A stretch of DNA of 64,000 nucleotides from Microbacterium sp. MYb62 (GTDB lineage Bacteria; Actinomycetota; Actinomycetes; Actinomycetales; Microbacteriaceae), in assembly GCF_002979475.1 (NCBI RefSeq), contig NZ_PCOY01000005.1, positions 62,001-126,000 of the forward strand, read 5' to 3'. Numbering within the stretch: the stretch's first letter is position 1; each line of letters starts with the position of its first letter. The notes beneath the pieces were generated by a model. It was given only the letters and a program-made list of their open reading frames with translations. It was not told the DNA's origin and searched no databases. Made by a program: the position numbers and the translations under genes. Positions 59,782 through 64,000 of the stretch are shown piece after piece.

Positions 59782-61104
59782 TCAGCCGCCGGTGCCGTCG
59801 TTCGGGGTCTCGACCTCGATGGGGTCGCCCGGCGGCCCCGGGATCACGACGGAGTCCCCCGGGACGACCCGTGACACCGGCGCATCCACGGTGACCGTCA
59901 GGTACGGCGTCTGCTGACCGGTGAACCGCAGCTCGACGACCGAGACCGACGCCACGGAGCCGTCGGGGGCGACATCGACGACGTGCGTGGAGAGCCCCTC
60001 CGTGAGGGCAGTCCCAAACGACTCGCACGCCACCCCCTCCGTGGCATCGACGAGCAAGCACCTCTCCGTCGCGCCCTGAGAGGCGAGACGATCGGCGAGC
60101 CACACGGGCTCCCCGCGGAAGGAGCCGACCAGAGAGAGCCCGTGCTCATATCCCTCCGCGGCGAGCGCCTCGGCGCGCAGCCGCTCCTCTCCCTCGAACT
60201 GCTCCATGAACGAGGAGGACGCGCTCCAGCGCTGGATGCCGACCATCGGCTCGCCGGCGGTGGAGAGGAAGAGAGAGGCGTATACGGCCTCACCGCCGGA
60301 GGCGCCTCCGAAGAGGTCGTCCTCGGCGGAGACCGCGGTGGGAACGGACAGCGTCGCGCCCAGTCCCCGTTCGATCATCGTGGACGGGGCGCAATCGGTC
60401 TGCGACTGCGCCCCGACATCCAGGATGAGGCAGATGAGCTCACCGTCGTCCTGCGTCGCGAACCAGGCCAGCGCACCGTCCTTCTGCGCGATCGCACGGA
60501 CGGAGCCGGGATCGAAGACGTCGGCAGCGAGCTCGGCGCGGCGCTGCTGCTGCTCACCCGTCAGGGGGATGCTCGCGGTCCGCGGGGCGAACAGCGCCCA
60601 CCCCACACCGAGACCGACCGCGAGCAGGACCGCGACGGCCACGACCGCGGCCGTCGCATGCCGCCGCAGCGTCCCGAGCAGGGTCGCGTCCGGCGTCGGG
60701 TCATGCGGGATCGGCGGCGTCCCCTCCGCGTTCGTCTGCGCGGGGCCCGTCTCCGCGGCGTTCGACGCCGCGGTACTCGCCTGGATGGGGCCGGTCTCGG
60801 CGGTGTTCGTCGCCACGGTACTCGCCTGGATGGGACCGGCGTCCACGGTATCCGCGACCGGGTGCGGCAGGTGTCCGGTGGGTGCCCCCTCCGATGCGCG
60901 CGTCGCCGAGACGTCCCGCACGCCCGCGTCGTGGGCGACGGCCCGCACGTCATGAGCGGTGACCGGTCCGGCGCGGAACGCCGAGAGGCGGGCGTCCTCG
61001 AGCTCACGCAGGCGGTCCGACTCCGCCCCGGTCAGCACGCCGCCACGGCCGTAGGCCTTCTCCTGAAGCGCCCGCAGCTCCTCGGACTCAGTCCTCCCCA
61101 GCAC
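59782..61104 (-). CDS. Uncharacterised single-pass membrane protein, paralogue A
   Basis: A 440-residue protein: a short N-terminal helical motif (EELRALQEKAYGRGGVLTGA, SHOCT-like in feel), a low-complexity Ala/Thr region with a 15-residue repeat (AETGPIQASTAAS), one transmembrane helix (AVVAVAVLLAVGLGVGWALF, about 153-172) and an extracytoplasmic domain with DVFDPGSVRAIAQKDGALAW and four Cys (LICLILDVG, TDCAPS, RCLLVDA, VACESFG). It is homologous over its whole length to the next gene and overlaps it by 17 bases. GTG 61104 is chosen because it aligns with the paralogue's start. Family and function are not recognised. Confidence 0.8.
   Translation of the reverse strand: MLGRTESEELRALQEKAYGRGGVLTGAESDRLRELEDARLSAFRAGPVTAHDVRAVAHDAGVRDVSATRASEGAPTGHLPHPVADTVDAGPIQASTVATNTAETGPIQASTAASNAAETGPAQTNAEGTPPIPHDPTPDATLLGTLRRHATAAVVAVAVLLAVGLGVGWALFAPRTASIPLTGEQQQRRAELAADVFDPGSVRAIAQKDGALAWFATQDDGELICLILDVGAQSQTDCAPSTMIERGLGATLSVPTAVSAEDDLFGGASGGEAVYASLFLSTAGEPMVGIQRWSASSSFMEQFEGEERLRAEALAAEGYEHGLSLVGSFRGEPVWLADRLASQGATERCLLVDATEGVACESFGTALTEGLSTHVVDVAPDGSVASVSVVELRFTGQQTPYLTVTVDAPVSRVVPGDSVVIPGPPGDPIEVETPNDGTGG
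60740..60850 (-). repeat. 45-base tandem repeat in paralogue A
   Basis: About 2.5 copies of a 45-base unit (copies of CGGTACTCGCCTGGATGGG at 60771 and 60816) encode the 15-residue repeat AETGPIQAST-A-N before the transmembrane helix. Confidence 0.75.
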
Positions 61105-62263
61105 CGACGACGCCCCCCTCGCGGGTGATGACGAGGTAGGCGGGGCCGCGGTTCGAGTTCATCTCGAGATGCGTCGTCTCGCCGGTCTCGCTGTCGACGA
61201 CGTTGAGGACGAGGCTGGATGCCTGCTCCAGCAGGGTCTCCGGATCGGCGCACACCGTGGGAGCCTCCGCCGTCGACCCGTCGTAGATGAGGCACTGGTT
61301 CTGCGATTCCAACTGCATCCCGGTCCAGACCGGCACGTCGCCGTCGTACCCGACCACCCAGAGCGAGTTGACCTCGAAGCCGTCCTCGACCAGGCGTTCC
61401 GCGGTGCGCGTCTCCTCTTCGTTCGCATACGTGACGCCGCTCATGCTCGGGTCGTAGTCGTAGGTGCTGACCGCGACCGCGGGCTCGCCCGCCGCCGTCA
61501 GCAGCATCTGCACACTGATCTGGCGCTGCTGATCCTGTTCGCCGCTGACCGAGATCGTGCCGTAGATCCCGGTGTCGGTGATCCGCTCCGTGCGGTCGCA
61601 GCTCGGCTGGGTGATGCCGCCCGTACCCAGGATCAAGCAGGTGCGGGCGCGCTCGTCCCGTGTCGCGGTCCAGATGACGGCGCCCTCCTCGACGGCGAGC
61701 GCGCGGATGGATCCCGGGTCGTAGACGCCCGCGGAGATCAGGTCGTCCTGCCACTCCTGCTGCTGCGCCGTCAGCTCGACGGGAGCAACGCCGGGCCTGC
61801 CGAAGGCCAGCCAGCCGGCCCCGAGCCCGATCACGAGCGCGGCGACGGCGGCGATCGCGAAGACCCGCCAGTGTGCCCGCAGCGCGGTGCGGAGGGATTC
61901 GGACGGCGTCGCGGAGCGCTCCGCCCCGTCTGTCATCGCGGGGTCCGGGACCTCCGAGAACGACTCGTGACGGTCCGAGGCGTTTCCGGGGGCGGTGTCG
62001 GAGGCGGCGTCGGGGGCGGCGTCGGGGGCGGCGTCTTCCCCCCGCGCCCCGGGGTCACGCCCGAGTCCCGCGATGCCCGGTGCGGCGAGCAGTGCCGCGT
62101 CGGGCTCGGCCGTCGAGTGTTCACCCGGGTCAGCGGGCGAGACGATCCGGCGCTCCTCCAGTTCGCGGAGGCGGGCGGCCTCCGTCTCCGTGAGCGCGGC
62201 GTCACGGCCATAGGCCCGTGCCTGCAGGGCTCGCAGCTCCGCGAACTCGTCGGCATCCCGCAT
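61088..62263 (-). CDS. Uncharacterised single-pass membrane protein, paralogue B
   Basis: A 391-residue paralogue of the preceding entry with the same layout: N-terminal AELRALQARAYGRDAALTET, an Asp/Ala/Pro-rich linker with a short repeat, a transmembrane helix (VFAIAAVAALVIGLGAGWLA, about 133-152) and an extracytoplasmic domain with GVYDPGSIRALAVEEGAVIW, TCLILGTGG, PSCDRTERI and QNQCLIYDG. Four Cys positions are conserved in the pair, suggesting two disulphides. It starts at ATG 62263, four bases after the stop of the DUF4190-like gene. Encoded in an operon with tsaD and rimI. Function unknown. Confidence 0.8.
   Translation of the reverse strand: MRDADEFAELRALQARAYGRDAALTETEAARLRELEERRIVSPADPGEHSTAEPDAALLAAPGIAGLGRDPGARGEDAAPDAAPDAASDTAPGNASDRHESFSEVPDPAMTDGAERSATPSESLRTALRAHWRVFAIAAVAALVIGLGAGWLAFGRPGVAPVELTAQQQEWQDDLISAGVYDPGSIRALAVEEGAVIWTATRDERARTCLILGTGGITQPSCDRTERITDTGIYGTISVSGEQDQQRQISVQMLLTAAGEPAVAVSTYDYDPSMSGVTYANEEETRTAERLVEDGFEVNSLWVVGYDGDVPVWTGMQLESQNQCLIYDGSTAEAPTVCADPETLLEQASSLVLNVVDSETGETTHLEMNSNRGPAYLVITREGGVVGAGED
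61989..62036 (-). repeat. 12-base tandem repeat in paralogue B
   Basis: Four copies of a GGCGGCGTCGGG-type unit encode the Asp-Ala-Ala-Pro linker before the transmembrane helix. Confidence 0.65.
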
Positions 62264-62267
62264 CAGT

Positions 62268-62753
62268 TCACCCGAGCCTCTCGAACTGCATACCCGCCCA
62301 GACGAGCCATCCCAGGCTGTACACGGTCGCGCAGAGCCCGAGCACGAGCGCCCAGCGCGCGATCGCCCTGCTCTCGACGGGGCGGCGCAGCGACATGATC
62401 GCGGCGATGACCGCGACCACGGCGACGGGTATCCCCCAGCCGACGAAGAACGACGTTCCGAGAGCCACGATCGCGGCGAGCAGGGCCCAGGGCGCGAGGC
62501 GGGTGTCGTCGATCGTGATCGCGCCGGTCGACGGCTCCCACTCCGTGTCGTCCGGGGCGTCGATGTCGGGACCGCTCGCCACCACCGGCTCGATGCCGAC
62601 CGGCCCGGTGGGCATCCTGGTGTACCCGTCGCGACGGGCACCGGGGATCCGGGCTGCCCCCGCCGGGTGCTCGACCTCATCGCTGGGCGGTTCGATGCGC
62701 GCCGGCGGCGTGGGCATGCCCTTCGCCTCCGGAGGGCCGGGGAGGTCGCTCAT
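62268..62753 (-). CDS. DUF4190-like small membrane protein
   Basis: A 161-residue protein with a disordered Pro-rich N-terminus (about 1-85) and two to three hydrophobic helices ([56 protein letters not shown]), the pattern of DUF4190-like membrane proteins. ATG 62753 overlaps the tsaD stop as ATGA and the stop lies four bases before paralogue B, so all four genes are one transcript. Function unknown. Confidence 0.75.
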   Translation of the reverse strand: MSDLPGPPEAKGMPTPPARIEPPSDEVEHPAGAARIPGARRDGYTRMPTGPVGIEPVVASGPDIDAPDDTEWEPSTGAITIDDTRLAPWALLAAIVALGTSFFVGWGIPVAVVAVIAAIMSLRRPVESRAIARWALVLGLCATVYSLGWLVWAGMQFERLG

Positions 62754-63817
62754 GCCGGCACCGCCTCCGCGACCTGGATCTCCGTCACGGGAAGCGTCGA
62801 ATCCGCCCCGAAGGCCAGCGTGGACGGGCGGCGCCCCGACGAGATCAGTTCGGAGGCGAGCGCCGCGATCATCGCGCCGTTGTCCGTGCACAGCGACAGC
62901 GGCGGGATGCGCACCGTGACGCCTGCGGCGGCCGCGCGCTCGAGAGCGACCTCGCGCAGACGGCGGTTCGCGATCACGCCTCCGCCGAGCAGCAGACGGG
63001 GCACGCCCAGATCGGCACAGGCGGCGAGCGCCTTCGTGACCAGCACGTCGACGACCGCTTCGCGGAAACTGGCGGCGACGTCGGCGACGGGGACCTCGAT
63101 CCCCTCGGCCTCGCACCGCTCGACCCAGCGGGCAACGGCGGTCTTCAACCCCGAGAACGAGAAGTCGTAGCGGTGCTTCGCGAGGTCGGAGGCACGGGAG
63201 AGACCTCGAGGGAATCGGATCGCGGTCGGATCACCGTCCGCAGCCGCACGGTCGATCTCGGGACCTCCGGGGTACGGCAGCGACAGGAGACGGGCGACCT
63301 TGTCGAACGCCTCGCCCGCGGCATCGTCCATGGTCTCGCCCAGGAGCTCGACATCGGTGGTGAGGTCGCGCACGTGCAGCAGCGAGGTGTGCCCGCCGGA
63401 GACCAGGAGCGCGATGGTCGGATACTCGAGCGGCGCGGAGTCTGCCGTGACGATGTCGGCGGCGATGTGTCCGACCAGGTGGTTCACGGCATACAGAGGC
63501 TTGTCGATCGAGACGGCCAGGCCCTTCGCCGCCCCGACCCCCACCATCAGGGCCCCGGCGAGACCGGGGCCGCTCGTGACGGCGACGGCATCGAGATCGT
63601 CGAGGCGCACGCCGGCCTCCGCGAGCGCCGCATCGATGGCGGGCTGCAGCGCCTCGAGGTGCGCCCTGGCGGCGACCTCCGGCACGACGCCGCCGTACCT
63701 GGCGTGCTCGTCCATGCTCGACGCGATGGTGTTCGAGAGCAGAGTGCGTCCGCGGACGATGCCGATGCCCGTCTCGTCGCAGCTCGTCTCGATGCCGAGC
63801 ACCAGCGGTTCGCTCAT
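62750..63817 (-). CDS. tsaD: tRNA N6-threonylcarbamoyladenosine transferase TsaD
   Basis: Transfers the threonylcarbamoyl group to A37 of ANN-decoding tRNAs, with TsaB and TsaE. The 355-residue ASKHA-fold protein has [18 protein letters not shown] (phosphate 1), the metal-binding histidines in [12 protein letters not shown] (about 48-59), [11 protein letters not shown] (about 140-150), [13 protein letters not shown] and the C-terminal [14 protein letters not shown]. Its ATG overlaps the rimI stop as ATGA. In many actinobacteria the order is tsaE-tsaB-rimI-tsaD; the upstream genes lie beyond the window. Confidence 0.96.
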   Translation of the reverse strand: MSEPLVLGIETSCDETGIGIVRGRTLLSNTIASSMDEHARYGGVVPEVAARAHLEALQPAIDAALAEAGVRLDDLDAVAVTSGPGLAGALMVGVGAAKGLAVSIDKPLYAVNHLVGHIAADIVTADSAPLEYPTIALLVSGGHTSLLHVRDLTTDVELLGETMDDAAGEAFDKVARLLSLPYPGGPEIDRAAADGDPTAIRFPRGLSRASDLAKHRYDFSFSGLKTAVARWVERCEAEGIEVPVADVAASFREAVVDVLVTKALAACADLGVPRLLLGGGVIANRRLREVALERAAAAGVTVRIPPLSLCTDNGAMIAALASELISSGRRPSTLAFGADSTLPVTEIQVAEAVPA

Positions 63818-64000
63818 GTCTTCGCCTCCTCGGCGGTGGGGGCGGACGCCGGATGACGGCGCAGTTCCAGACGCATCACGATCGCGTCGACGCCGTCGGG
63901 CTGGTAGTAGTGCGGGCGACGCGCGATCTCCTCGAACCCCTCGGCGAGGTAGAGCCCCTCGGCGGAGGGGTTGTCGGCCCTGACCTCGAGGAACACCTCG
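63814..64000 (-). CDS. rimI: Ribosomal-protein alanine acetyltransferase RimI, C-terminal part
   Basis: Only the last 61 residues are in the window; the gene runs off the right edge. The visible part has the GNAT C-terminal signature: [20 protein letters not shown] followed by [20 protein letters not shown], as in RimI (acetyl-CoA-binding loop end and the Y-x-x-GF-x-x-x-x-R-x-x-Y-Y pattern). RimI acetylates the N-terminal alanine of ribosomal protein S18; position directly before tsaD supports the name. Confidence 0.9.
   Translation of the reverse strand, partial: EVFLEVRADNPSAEGLYLAEGFEEIARRPHYYQPDGVDAIVMRLELRRHPASAPTAEEAKT

Overview
The window is about 64 kb of high-GC actinobacterial chromosome. 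Gene content and style (standalone groES, paired guaB/guaB3, LAxTG-anchored surface proteins, an ECF42-type sigma factor, many leaderless genes) fit the family Microbacteriaceae, most likely Microbacterium or a close relative. That assignment is inference: there is no rRNA in the window. I see no tRNA, rRNA, CRISPR array, insertion sequence, phage or plasmid gene. Genes are dense and no gene-free stretch exceeds about 255 bases.

Layout. 1-3.5 kb: start of an SseB-like gene, helicase pcrA, a LysE exporter. 3.6-6.5 kb: a five-gene type VII (WXG100/EspC/YbaB-like) substrate cassette with a lipoprotein and no secretion machinery. 6.6-18.6 kb: a glycan locus with two sortase-type surface proteins (lamin-tail protein; beta-helix plus carbohydrate-binding protein), a CUT1 sugar ABC importer lacking its ATPase, an alpha-L-fucosidase, a lipoprotein and a LacI repressor, with two matching palindromic operators in the divergent promoter region. 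18.7-29.2 kb: small membrane and stress proteins (YccF, hemerythrin, BI-1, GlsB), GDPD, an ECF42-type sigma factor with its YCII partner and matching promoter, then the operon DUF3817-guaA-glycosyltransferase-serine hydrolase. 29.2-30.9 kb: hipBA with palindromic operators. 31-35.7 kb: a 1,540-residue secreted nuclease/5'-nucleotidase. 35.8-41.8 kb: SURF1, guaB3, an amine oxidase, a TagD-like nucleotidyltransferase, an ABC-F protein, OsmC.

41.9-48.4 kb holds the most unusual region: seven genes on one strand joined by 1- or 4-base overlaps, encoding a receiver-PIG-L deacetylase fusion, an ATP-grasp ligase, a PHP hydrolase, a membrane GT2 synthase of the hyaluronan/PNAG type, a 47-residue single-helix membrane protein, a stand-alone receiver and a membrane PAS histidine kinase. 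I infer a two-component-controlled system that makes and modifies a surface amino-polysaccharide, in which one enzyme is itself a response regulator. I do not recognise it as a described system.

48.5-64 kb: DUF2277, a DUF4190-like protein, guaB, a complete branched-chain amino acid ABC transporter (livHMGF with livJ convergent; LivH carries an extra N-terminal extracytoplasmic domain), rarD, groES with a CIRCE element and a CIRCE-like second site, a THUMP-like methyltransferase, two tandem paralogous membrane proteins of unknown family, and the tRNA t6A gene tsaD following a truncated rimI.

A window-wide regulatory theme: about a dozen genes lack a Shine-Dalgarno sequence and instead carry a TANNNT -10 element 6 or 7 bases before the start codon, implying leaderless transcripts and fixing several GTG starts.
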